In this document: one piece after another, positions 1-8,649 of the stretch
Layout: every line of letters begins with the position of its first letter
Numbering within the stretch: the stretch's first letter is position 1
Assembly (NCBI GenBank): GCA_001687465.1
Contig: LVLI01000409.1
Coordinates: forward strand, 64,001-78,043
Length of the DNA stretch: 14,043 nucleotides
Reading direction: 5' to 3'
From: Halocafeteria seosinensis
Lineage: Eukaryota > Sar > Bigyra > Bicosoecida
Translations under genes and position numbers: made by a program
The notes under the pieces: model-generated
Told to the model about the DNA's origin: nothing
What the model saw: the letters and a program-made list of their open reading frames with translations, nothing else
Database searches by the model: none

Positions 1-503
1 GGACGACTGATTGGACACTATTATTGTTCTCCAACTCGTTCAGAACCTTTTCGACTTCTTCCATGGTACTTTGCGACAAGGTATTCATCTGTAATTCCAC
101 GGATTAAACATCGGAAATTCGGATCGAGGTGTAAGCTGAGGCTCCAGACCACAAGGGGTCTACGTACTTTCTCTTTTTGATTATCGAATGTAACCAGGAG
201 AACCCCATTGGCTTGATCAGCCCATTCGTAGCGCAAGACGCTTCCTTGGAAGGAGAGTGCATCTCCAGCCCCCGCGCTGTATGCTCTCGTACCCCCTTCT
301 GCAGGGCTTGCTGCAGTGGCAGATGGGCTAACATCCTTGCTGGCGATCTGAGGGATAGCAGTCGATGGAGAGTTGACGCTAATTGCCCCAGGAACGGAAG
401 TATGGGACAAAATGGAGGAATTCGACGCAGTTCCATACAAGGCTCGTCGGCCCAACAAAGACTGCTGCCGATGCACAGAGTACCTTGCAGCACGCGATAG
501 CAT
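1..503 (-). CDS. HADHA: Mitochondrial trifunctional enzyme alpha subunit-like (enoyl-CoA hydratase end), 5' part only
   Basis: Exon 1 runs 503 to 168 (112 codons), a 79-nt intron occupies 167 to 89 (GTACGT...TTACAG), and exon 2 runs from 88 off the window edge, giving 141 visible residues. Residues 1-75 look like a mitochondrial presequence: MLSRAARYSVHRQQ is basic, Ser/Ala-rich and free of acidic residues. From about residue 85 the crotonase-fold start appears: a VLLVTFDNQ strand, then EK-MNTLS across the splice, then a helix and SVQSVV. In trifunctional alpha subunits the same place reads SKVNTLS, followed by a helix and a strand leading to the oxyanion-hole segment, which here would lie beyond the window. 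Family role: hydration of 2-enoyl-CoA and NAD-dependent 3-hydroxyacyl-CoA oxidation in fatty-acid beta-oxidation. The start is firm: ATG at 503 with an in-frame TAA at 515-513. Only the N-terminus is visible, so another crotonase-family enzyme is possible. The gene is divergent from the kinase gene. Confidence 0.72.
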
Positions 504-1104
504 GATGTTGTCTTAATTGAACCTAATTAAAGAGAATACGTCACTCGACGGAATTTCAGGTACAATCGTATCAAGACCTTGGATTCCTCGGATTGTAAGT
601 CTTCCAAGATCGCATTCGGGGACGGCCTGGTCCCTTGAGCGTCCCCTCTTGGGGAACAACAAAAAAGGTAGACGGCATAACTCGGACATACCCAAAGAAA
701 CAGCTACAGATTTTGAAGTTGTCATAACTCCTGAAGTGCGAGGGATGGTGTGGGACGCAGAGATGGGGAAAATGAAACAGCCCTTGATGCCGCAGCTAAT
801 AGAAGTACTACCAAACTGTATCGTCACGTGTAACTGGTGTAAGTAAGCCTGGTAAGCGTATAGTAAAACTGAACCGTGAAAACTGGTAACACTGTACAGA
901 GTTACATGTACACATTCCAATGTAAGTTCTCAATGTCAAGTGAACAGCGACCTGTGGAACATGGAATGCTGAACCTTCGGTATCACTTAACAATTCGGCT
1001 GCGTCTTTGGTAGCTCTCTCAGTTGCAGTTACACATCGCTATTTAGTCAAATTTCGCAGGACGCTGAAACGTTATGGACGACCGTAATTTTCACAGCGGC
1101 TTAT

Positions 1105-1165
1105 TGTATCAAAGAGCTTTTCTGATTAAGGAGGCAAGTGCCTTCTTCGCGGTTATTTTGATACA
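1105..1165. repeat. Nested inverted repeat (potential hairpin)
   Basis: The outer arms TGTATCAAA (1105-1113) and TTTGATACA (1157-1165) are perfect 9-bp inverted copies. Inside them AAGGAGGCA (1128-1136) faces TGCCTTCTT (1139-1147), pairing at 9 of 9 positions if one G-T is allowed; in practice the innermost pair would open to give a 4-nt loop. The two stems are separated by unpaired stretches of 14 and 9 nt. No run of T follows, so it is not a simple terminator. It may be a structured leader, a small element remnant or chance. Confidence 0.4.
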
Positions 1166-1256
1166 CTTACCACTACTGTACATGCTGCACAAAGGAATTT
1201 TTGAATTCCAGCCCGCATCTGCGGCTTTTGTTTACATGCGCATACACCGGTAGCGT

Positions 1257-1496
1257 ATGTCGCGCTTCCTTCATCGTTCCCTCAAGACTTGTTCTCAGAG
1301 TGACAAAGAATGCGAGCTTCTAGAGGAGTGCCATACAAACCCGAAGTTCGATAGATTTCTCACACTTCCGGCAACAAAGACCGTTTACCTATGTGAAGTG
1401 GTTGAAGGCTTAACTGCAAAAAAGGTCATAAAGGGTAGAAACAGGGGAGAGGCGTCACAGGACCGAGTTCATTTTAATATCGCGTTGGTGTGTTGA
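1257..1496 (+). CDS. Unassigned small ORF upstream of SRPK, doubtful
   Basis: ATG to stop, 79 codons, beginning MSRFLHRSLKTCSQS and ending in IALVC. I recognise no family, signal peptide or membrane segment. It is mixed in charge with five cysteines. It lies 59 bp upstream of the kinase start on the same strand, so it could be an upstream ORF in the kinase transcript, a tiny gene or chance. At this length in about 1 kb of unconstrained DNA, chance is the likeliest explanation. Confidence 0.15.
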   Translation: MSRFLHRSLKTCSQSDKECELLEECHTNPKFDRFLTLPATKTVYLCEVVEGLTAKKVIKGRNRGEASQDRVHFNIALVC

Positions 1497-1555
1497 TATG
1501 CACTGGAATATCTTACCATCGTTGTCGCGGTTCTTTCTGAGGTATAATTTTGCTC

Positions 1556-4500
1556 ATGATGAAAAGTGGTCTTCGACATACTCAGCCTCTGCATGGAGAG
1601 GAGGAGGAAGAAACAACTGACGCTGGTGCTTCGTGGGGATATAATGAATCAAATGGAGGCTCTCATAGCTACGACAGGGACGAGGATGACGGATATGACG
1701 GACAAGAGGAGGAGGAAGAAGATGACGACAGATACAGTTATGAAGACAGGAGTGGCAGTGAATGTGGGAGCGAGTATGAAGAGGAAGAAGGAGAGGTAGA
1801 TGAGGAAGATGATTCATCATGTGACTATAGTGATGATGAGGATGAAGGCGAAGCCGGATATAAACCTGGAGGGTATCATCCTGTCAAAGTGAGTGTTTTT
1901 TTCTTTCGACGCAGCCGTTCATCTTTTATACGGCTCGGGTACATGCAAGCGTTTAGCACTGGCTTTCAAATATTGTTGAATTGGTGTATGTTTATACTGC
2001 AGATTGGCGAAGTGTACAACGAGCGATATGTGGTTGAGAAAAAACTGGGTTGGGGACACTTTTCTACTGTATGGATGAGCGAAGATAAACATAAAGGGAA
2101 TAGGGTGGCGCTCAAAGTGCAGAAATCGGCTGAACATTTCACAGGTGCGTGCGTTAAGCGATGTCAAGGTACAATGATAGGATGATTCAGTATCTTAAAA
2201 CAACCTGCAGATGCTGCCTTGGATGAGATCGATATTTTGAAAACTATCAGCGACCGCGCACAACAGGCCGTGGCCGTGGAGAACTCTCCGTTTAACGACA
2301 TAACCGATATCCCCGTGGTGGGGCTGCTGGACAAATTCGAACACGAAGGTCCACATGGGAGGCACATGTGTATGTGTTTTGAAGTCCTCGGGGACAACCT
2401 GCTAAGTTTGATAAAAGCTTACGACTACAATGGCATCCCGAGAGAAATCGTGCGACAAATAAGTCGTGATGTTCTGATTGGCCTTGACTTCCTCCATCGC
2501 TGCTGCGGTGTCATTCATACTGACGTGAAGCCCGAAAACGTCCTCATCAATAAACTTCTTCCTCCGGCTCCTAAGCTTGCGGATTTTTTGGAAGAAGATT
2601 CAGATAAAGACTCTCCTGACAAGGAAGAACGAACGGGCCGGGGTAGACGCGGTACTCAAAATCAGCATTTAGATGAAAATGGGATACTTGCTAAAGGTTT
2701 AAATGTCGCAGAACTTGCCCAGCTGGATTCAGTGAGCGGGGAAGCTCGCAAGAAATTGAAGAAAAAGTTGCGGAAGAAGGCACAGAAAAGAGTGCAAAAT
2801 GATAAGGGAGACCCGGGAGCAATGGAGACGGTCAATGATACACTCGCTGGCAGGGGAATGGTTTCAATTGCAAATTTCGTGGACCTGGATGAGGGTTCGG
2901 GGAAAGCATCTAGTAGCTGTCCACAGAAGAACGTCCACGTTGTAAGAGAAGAGGAAGTCCCAAGCAACCTTCCGAATTGGATCGGAAATGCAAGTTGCCG
3001 AATCCCTTTATTTTGCCACGCTGACGACTTCGAAGAATTCTCGTCCACTTTAGGATTATCCTCCAACTTAGAAGATATGAATGGAATTACTATATTCTCT
3101 TTTGGTGACCCAGCGTCTGTAGCTGCATCCGCTCAGCCGGCGGAGGAGGGGATTAATAATGGGCTAGAAGAACTCAACCTGGAAGGCAAGAGCAAGCGAG
3201 CTAGGAAAAGGGCAAGGCAAAAGCAAAAGAAACGGGTCCAGCAACAGCAGTCCGGTACTTCCTTAACTGCAGCTAACTCCGAGGTATTTGGGATCAGCGT
3301 CGAAGTATTGAAGGAACAAGAAGCTAAGAAATTTCGGAGTGCTTTGAGACGACTGCTATCCAGTGATTCTTCCGCTCCGGTAATGCAATCTGCAGAAGAG
3401 GACGATATGCGGATGTGTATCATTCATTGTAGTCCCGACGCGCTACTCAGTACTTTGGCCTGGTGTGAGTCCAACATTTCCCGTTGTAATTTCTTTAGCA
3501 TTCCTCCCGGCCTAGGAATTCCAGATGATCAGCATGTACTTAGCTGGGTCAATGCGCTCAGGGACGACTTCAAACAAGCGTCGAATTTCCGACTCTCCCT
3601 TCCAAACAGTTCTTGGTTGATGGTTGGTGTTGTCTTTGAGGATCCATTTTCGACACTTGTAAAAGCTGGTAAGATTCCAATTGCTCCGCCATTGCTAGAC
3701 CTATTCGCTGACGGCGAAGAGAGGGCTTGTCTAGGAAGCATCGAAAGACGCGTCCAGTTGACGGGATACGCCAGCAACGGCGAGCCGAATTGTATGATGG
3801 AGTCTCACAAGAACGCAAAGGCCCTGTTCGATCTGTCTGTATCCGCCGAGGTAGAAGACCTCGTCGGGCAGGTACTCGAGAAGCAGAAGCAGGAGAAAGA
3901 AGAACGAGACAAAGATGCCGAAGTCGAGTTCAAGATGGAGTTGGCAAAGTGGGAACGGGAGGTTTTCGGGTTCGCGCCATCTAGTGGAGAGCAACCTCCC
4001 ATAGACGAAAACGGTCAAGTTGATGTGGGAATTCGGGCAAAGATTGTTGACCTAGGTAATGCATGCTGGGTGGACAAGCATTTTTCTGAAGACATACAAA
4101 CTCGCCAGTACCGCTCCCCTGAAGTAATCATTGGATTAGGTTATGACGTATCCGCGGATGTATGGTCCAGCGCCTGCATGGTTTTCGAACTCCTGACTGG
4201 AGATTTGCTTTTTGATCCCCAAGCCGGAGACGGCTACAGTAGGGATGAAGACCATCTAGCACAGATACAGGAGCTCATCGGTCTGATGCCACGAGACGTT
4301 GCCTTATCTGGGAAGTACAGTAAGGACTACTTTCGTCGCGACGGACAGCTTCGACATATCCCTATCCAAGATATGCAGTTCTGGGGGCCTGCAAACGTGC
4401 TTCATGAGAAATACGGTTTACCATTGGCAGAGGCTAACTTGATTGAAGATTTTCTACTTCCACAGCTAGTGCAAGATCCTGTGGAACGGGCATCTGCACA

Positions 4501-4909
4501 ACAGGCGTTAGAACATGTATGGATGGCTCCTAATCTTACTCATGAAGAGGTCCTTGACATGTTCATCCAAGATGCGCGAAACGAGGAATCCGATGGCATT
4601 GATGTCGATGGAGTAGCAGAGGAAGAGCAAGGGCAAAAAAAGACTTTAAGTGGCACAGAGGAACAGGCGATACTAAAGCATCTCCTAGGAGAACTTGGGC
4701 ATGCTCAGGAAAACGAAACCGCTTCGGACGGCGCTGCAGCGGCAGCAGGAACAGGCGATAGCTCCGACGAAGATCATCAAGACAACTGGTTGGCGGAGGA
4801 AACCCCAAGCAGTGCCGACGAAAACAGTCCATACAAGGGGAGTATAGATACGCTAGTAGCGGGAGTGAAATCCATGGTGCGTCGTAATCGCGAAGAGACG
4901 AGCAGTTGA
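1556..4909 (+). CDS. SRPK: SR-protein-specific kinase (SRPK family)
   Basis: Exons 1556-1888, 2003-2144 and 2211-4909 give 1,057 aa. The start is the first ATG after an in-frame TGA at 1538. Residues 13-105 are a Glu/Asp-rich low-complexity tail. The kinase N-lobe starts at residue 112: glycine loop LGWGHFSTVW (126-135), ATP lysine K149 in VALKV, and SAEHFTDAALDEI with alpha-C glutamate E164. The catalytic loop is HTDVKPEN (D263, K265, N268). The DFG-equivalent is DLGNACW (D772), followed by QTRQYRSPE and the SRPK signatures FELLTGDLLFDP and KYSKDYF. A spacer of about 490 residues (roughly 275-765) splits the lobes, the SRPK hallmark, but longer than the roughly 250 known in human SRPKs. It carries Lys/Arg clusters at 337-353 and 485-500. 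An acidic tail follows the C-lobe. Family role: ATP-dependent phosphorylation of serines in RS dipeptides of splicing factors, controlling their nuclear import and spliceosome assembly. The gene is convergent with PRP38. Confidence 0.95.
1889..2002 (+). other. SRPK intron 1, stop-free and in frame (114 nt)
   Basis: Donor GTGAGTG, acceptor TACTGCAG. The flanking protein joins as GGYHPVK | IGEVYNERY, matching the SRPK family across the junction. The intron is 38 codons long with no stop, so an unspliced message would still encode a full kinase with a mostly hydrophobic insert just before the catalytic domain. SRPK intron 2 (2145-2210, 66 nt, GTGCGT...CTGCAG) joins T-D-A-A-L-D-E and does contain in-frame stops. 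Confidence 0.88.
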
Positions 4910-4914
4910 AAGAA
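4910..4914. other. 5-bp gap between convergent stop codons
   Basis: The SRPK stop (TGA, 4907-4909) and the PRP38 stop (TAA on the minus strand, 4917-4915) are separated by only 5 bp. Each transcript's 3' UTR and poly(A) site must therefore lie within the other gene's coding exon, making sense-antisense 3' overlap unavoidable if both are expressed. Confidence 0.9.
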
Positions 4915-6470
4915 TTACTTCAAAGGCTTCATGCCCATCCTCTTTCTCATCTCGTTCCAATATTCCGTGGATCCCTCCGGTGCCACAGACTTTGCCGCCT
5001 CAGCAGGGGATTTAGACGCATCTGTTTCTGGCCGAGTAGGTTCGTCATTTTTACGTTTACGTTCCTTGTGCTTGTGTCTTTGCTTTGGTTCTGGGCTTCT
5101 GCTCTGGCGACGTCTTTCAGAGTCGTGGCTGTTCTCAGAATCTGAGCGAGAGTTTCTCCGGCGGCGCGAGTGTCTCTTGCGACGATCATCGCTGCGGCTA
5201 CGACTACGGCTACGGCTACGACTCTTCCTATGACTACGCGAACGTCTTTGCCCATTTCGAGATTGCCGTTTGCGATCTCTATGACTCCTAGAGTCTCCAC
5301 GACGACTCTCACTTCTATCTCGGCTGCGGCTGCGACTGCGTGTATGTTCGGCGTTTTGTTCATTGCCCAATCTCCTCTCACTAGTTCCTCCGGTAGCTTT
5401 ACGGCTTTCGTCCTGCTTCGAATTCTCCTCTTCCTTGTGATTTTCTGGCCCGGAATCCTCCTTGTTTCCTGTAGTTTGATCCGTTTGTGTTCCATTCGCT
5501 GATGATTTAGACTTATCCAAGAGTCCTGCTTTTTCCATAGACTCGAATTCGTCTTGTAATGCGGAGACGCGAGGTTTCAAGTACCCGGCATCTTCCAGTT
5601 GATGTCTCTGAGCAGACCAACAAGAACCTTATGATTATGGTTAGTAGCTTGTGTTTCTGACGTCGGCAGGACATACTTTTGGCAATCGCGGTAAGGCAAT
5701 TCCTAGCACCGTTTCTTTGTGCAACAAGTCGTCTATGAACTCGTCCATGTGCGTGAGAATCCATCCTGTGGATGGAGCAGAATCGGGTTGACTCCAAATT
5801 TAAAGTTGACCACAACAAAAGTTCACTGCATACCTTCCGGTGTCCTCATCCTCAATTTTCTGTAGTCGTTGTACAAGGGTTCAAGATACTGGTAGATGTC
5901 CTTGGGTCTGCCAACCAAGCGAAGGTAGAATGCCCCCAGTGCTCTAACGTATCTGTAGCACATCAAGCAGCATCACCAATGGGAACAACTTAGCGAGGGT
6001 TGCGTTTCATGTTCTACTCACTTACTTGTAATCTTCTTGTTTGATGTACTCTAATACAATATCCTGGTCTGGTTGAATTTGTAGCAGTTTGAGAGTGAGA
6101 CAGATGAACGGTGTGGGCTTGTGGTTCCCTCCGTATGTGCTTCCTATATACTGAAGTTGCACCGCCTTTTCGAGAAGCGTCTCAGCTGCATATACATTTC
6201 ATTATACGTGTATGAGGTGAATACGAAACGATGAATTCATTGTCTGTCGTACCTGTGAGGGCGAAGCAGTGTGCTTTCCAATAAAACGAATTATGTATCC
6301 GAACTCGCAAAATTTTCTCCACCAGATTCTGCAAATGGAATGGGCACATGGATTCGAGTTGTAAATGAGCCCAATAGGGTCCTTAATAAGCTGTAATATG
6401 CACAAACCTGTGGATTGGTTCCATGCACGGACCTCGCCAATGGGTCCGTCGTGTTCACTCCTGCCGACAT
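4915..6470 (-). CDS. PRPF38A: Pre-mRNA-splicing factor PRP38 (PRP38A type) with RS tail
   Basis: Six exons on the minus strand: 6470-6408, 6328-6253, 6185-6026, 5952-5834, 5765-5677 and 5607-4915, giving 399 aa. The five introns are 67 to 79 nt. The ATG follows an in-frame TAA directly. Residues 15-175 form the PRP38 domain: SVHGTNPQ, NLVEKILRVRI, YWKAHCFALTAE, YIGSTYGGNHKPTPF (59-73), LKLLQIQPD, KYVRALGAFYLRL (100-112), DIYQYLEPLYNDYRKLR, THMDEFIDDLL and LPRLPKRHQLE. Residues 259-356 are an RS domain with uninterrupted RS dipeptides, then a Lys-rich stretch and the terminus MRKRMGMKPLK. Family role: a component of the B-complex spliceosome (tri-snRNP associated in yeast), required for activation before the first splicing step, in the nucleus. 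The RS tail is a plausible substrate of the neighbouring kinase, which is inference. Intron 5 carries a perfect TACTAAC branch-site match. Divergent from adenylate kinase. Confidence 0.95.
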
Positions 6471-6723
6471 TTACACTGGGGTTCGTATCCTACACAGTCA
6501 TCAGTGAATACAATAGAGCACATATCCCTCGGATGACAGTCTATACTATGTCCATAGGAAGATGAAAGTGGCCATAAATGCACCAAATCCTAGTGGCAGA
6601 AATGATTGTTGGGTTGAAAACTTCAACTTCGTGAAGGTACGGGGATATAGAACGAGTTTTCGTGTGCATTGTTGACGCCTTTTGAAGAAGTGGACGTGTA
6701 GATATAGAGACATTCGGTGAAGG
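6471..6723. promoter_or_regulatory. Compact divergent promoter region of PRP38 and adenylate kinase
   Basis: The 253 bp separate two ATG codons facing away from each other, so both core promoters and both 5' leaders must fit here. Both starts are bounded by immediately upstream in-frame stops (TAA at 6473-6471 for PRP38; TGA at 6718-6720 for the kinase). I see no clear TATA box or duplicated motif. The call rests on gene layout only. Confidence 0.6.
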
Positions 6724-7822
6724 ATGCCCGTAATTGCAGCGGCTCGTCGGCTGGTGTTCTTTGGAGCTCCCGGTGTGGGGAAAGGCACGTTCGCAGCGCG
6801 CATTGCTCCAATTTTGGCTGTCCCGACGATTTCCACGGGGGATATCATGAGACAAGAGATCAAAGACAAGAGTGAAATAGGCCAGAAAGTGCAAGCATAC
6901 ACGGATAAGGGGGCCCTCGTTCCCGATGAGCTCGTGACGGAGATGATCAAACGGAGAATTCAGGAGCAGGACGCGCAAAATGGATACATCTTGGTACGTG
7001 CACTTCTGAAGTTTTTTCCCAAGCTGAGGTCACGTCAGATCGTAGATTTGACCAAACCAGAAGACCGCTCTCCTGTTGGTTTTTCTCCTTGGTTCATCAA
7101 TTGCTCTTCCTACCGCTGGTCGATGAAGAAAAAGACATCGCTAAAATGGGTATTAGATGGAATTGCAGGACGGCTTCCCGCGAACGGTCCCTCAAGCAAA
7201 GTCATTGGACGAGTTTGCTAAAATTGATCAGGTGGTGAATATCGAACTTGATGAGGCAGCACTGAAACAGAAGCTTTTAGGAAGGAGGTACGACATTGCA
7301 TCGCTGGATTAAGAATAAGAGTCATGGTTTGCACTACGTGCTACATTGTCATCAGAGTGTGTGCCGACTGTGGACGTTCGTACAATGTAGCTTCGATCCA
7401 AGATGGTACGTAAGCACTAATTTATGGATTTCGTATTCCTTGAATGTGACTGTTGTTATCCACTGTGTTTCTCAGGCGAATTGGATATGCCTCCTTTGTT
7501 ACCACAAGAATCCGATTGCAATGTTTGCAAAGGGAAACCGAACCTTATCCAAAGAGAGGACGATACAGAAACTGTTGTCAATGACCGCTTGCGCGTTTAC
7601 AAAGAACAAACGGAGCCTATTCTGGAACATTATCGGAAAAAGGGTGCGTTACGCTGCACGTCCAGTTAGAATCACTGCGATAGTCACGTGCCTTCTCTTT
7701 CAGGTATTCTGCTGGACTTCAGAGTGAAGAAAGGATTAGGTGATATGGATCGCCTCCTTTCGGATATGGGTATTTCCGCTACTGCTGAAGAGGCAGAGGA
7801 AGCTCTTCGAAAGAGCACATAG
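6724..7822 (+). CDS. AK: Adenylate kinase with four-cysteine LID
   Basis: Five exons, 6724-6993, 7169-7287, 7356-7405, 7476-7643 and 7704-7822, give 241 aa. The introns are 175, 68, 70 and 60 nt. P-loop GAPGVGKGT is at residues 14-22 (K20). The AMP-site segment ISTGDIMR follows, then GYIL-DGFPRT joined exactly across intron 1, and LLGRRVCADCG at the start of the LID. LID cysteines C132, C135, C161 and C164 form CxxC-(25 residues)-CxxC, expected to bind zinc. QREDDTETVVNDRL and HYRKKG complete the family core. Reaction: ATP + AMP to 2 ADP. It resembles the long-LID bacterial and plant/plastid-type enzymes. Residues 1-9 (MPVIAAARR) are too short for a normal targeting peptide, so the protein reads as cytosolic unless an upstream exon exists. 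The only room upstream is the 253 bp shared with PRP38. Confidence 0.95.
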
Positions 7823-8649
7823 TCTTTGTGTGCAGGCACGTTGAGCAGTCAAGCCGAGATCGCTTTTGTGTGGCAACCTTGTTGCTTTCGTTGTTTCGAA
7901 CAGGCTACGGTACTTCCGAAGGTTAGTCGGTCCGCTGGTAATACTTGTCTCTCGGCATATTTGTCAGACTCTAACCTAACTACAAATAGAGGTATTTTCA
8001 TAATGCTGGTAGTGCGGTTAGTAGCTTGTGTGCTAGGAATTGTGTGACCAGTAAGGTTCAGATTCCTTACATGTCATGTGTTCGATACTGGAGCGCTTGG
8101 AGCCACAAAATACACATAGCTGTACATGCTCCTGGTCCATTTGCGCTACTCCTTTTCACCGACTTCATTGCACTAGCGTGGCTACATAAAACTGGGTCAC
8201 GTCCCGAAATTGGTCCGACGGTTGAACAATGTCGATGAACAGCAGTTTCCGCTCCTGTGCGACTTCGGGCGAGCGACACTTTATGCACCAAGGATTCGAT
8301 TACTCTGGTAAATTAGTGGTAATCTATGGTATAGTTGATTTATTCGACCTGGGAGCGCTGGTGAAAGAGTTGAATGAAAGTACGCTTCCCCGATTTTTGA
8401 CCGAGCTAACCGTTTCCGGCACGTACGAACACTGTCATTGAACAGCCGTTGGGAGCTATTTTGTAAACCAGAGAGGCGACCATACGTTTTTCCAAGCATT
8501 CTAGCAGTGGAAACATTGGTGGCGGCAGCTTGAGTGGGAAGTCATGCAGTGAATGCGAACGAGACTAAGACCAGATTTTGTCGCAAAGACGGTTGAGCGG
8601 CATACATGGACCTCTCTCTTTTATTGCTCGAGGAAGAAGCAAAACCAGC
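7823..8649. other. Intergenic region between adenylate kinase and mucin-like gene 1
   Basis: This 827-bp stretch holds the 3' UTR of the kinase and the promoter and leader of the next gene. A 70-codon ATG frame at 8229-8441 has no recognisable family and is probably chance. I see no tRNA, repeat array or mobile-element ends. An in-frame TAA at 8566 precedes the mucin start. Confidence 0.5.

Larger units (their letters stand above)
504..1555. other. Divergent intergenic region between HADHA-like and SRPK genes
   Basis: About 1.05 kb between two start codons facing away from each other, so it must hold both promoters and 5' leaders. I see no TATA box I would defend. Overlapping open frames on both strands around 513-920 begin at TTG or have no family resemblance. 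Three perfect GTAAGT hexamers on the plus strand (595, 839 and 922) could be donors of a spliced kinase leader or of a non-coding transcript. A nested inverted repeat lies at 1105-1165. Confidence 0.5.

Noticed and set aside
517-846. 109-codon plus-strand frame, and 513-920 on the minus strand
   Set aside because: The plus frame begins at TTG and its first ATG is near its end. The two overlap on opposite strands and neither looks like a known protein.
4931-5502. Plus-strand open frames opposite the PRP38 last exon
   Set aside because: Arg/Ser codons of the RS tail read in reverse give Leu/Arg/Tyr-rich low-complexity frames. The minus-strand PRP38 gene is fully supported by splicing and homology.
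8229-8441. 70-codon ATG frame between adenylate kinase and mucin-like gene 1
   Set aside because: No recognisable motif, and its length is within chance for 800 bp.
8221-8577. Possible shared promoter between the two mucin-like genes (CTGTGCGACTTCG occurs at 8254 and 12121)
   Set aside because: Only this 13-mer and weak similarity near both starts were found by eye, with different spacing to each ATG; not enough to claim a duplicated promoter.
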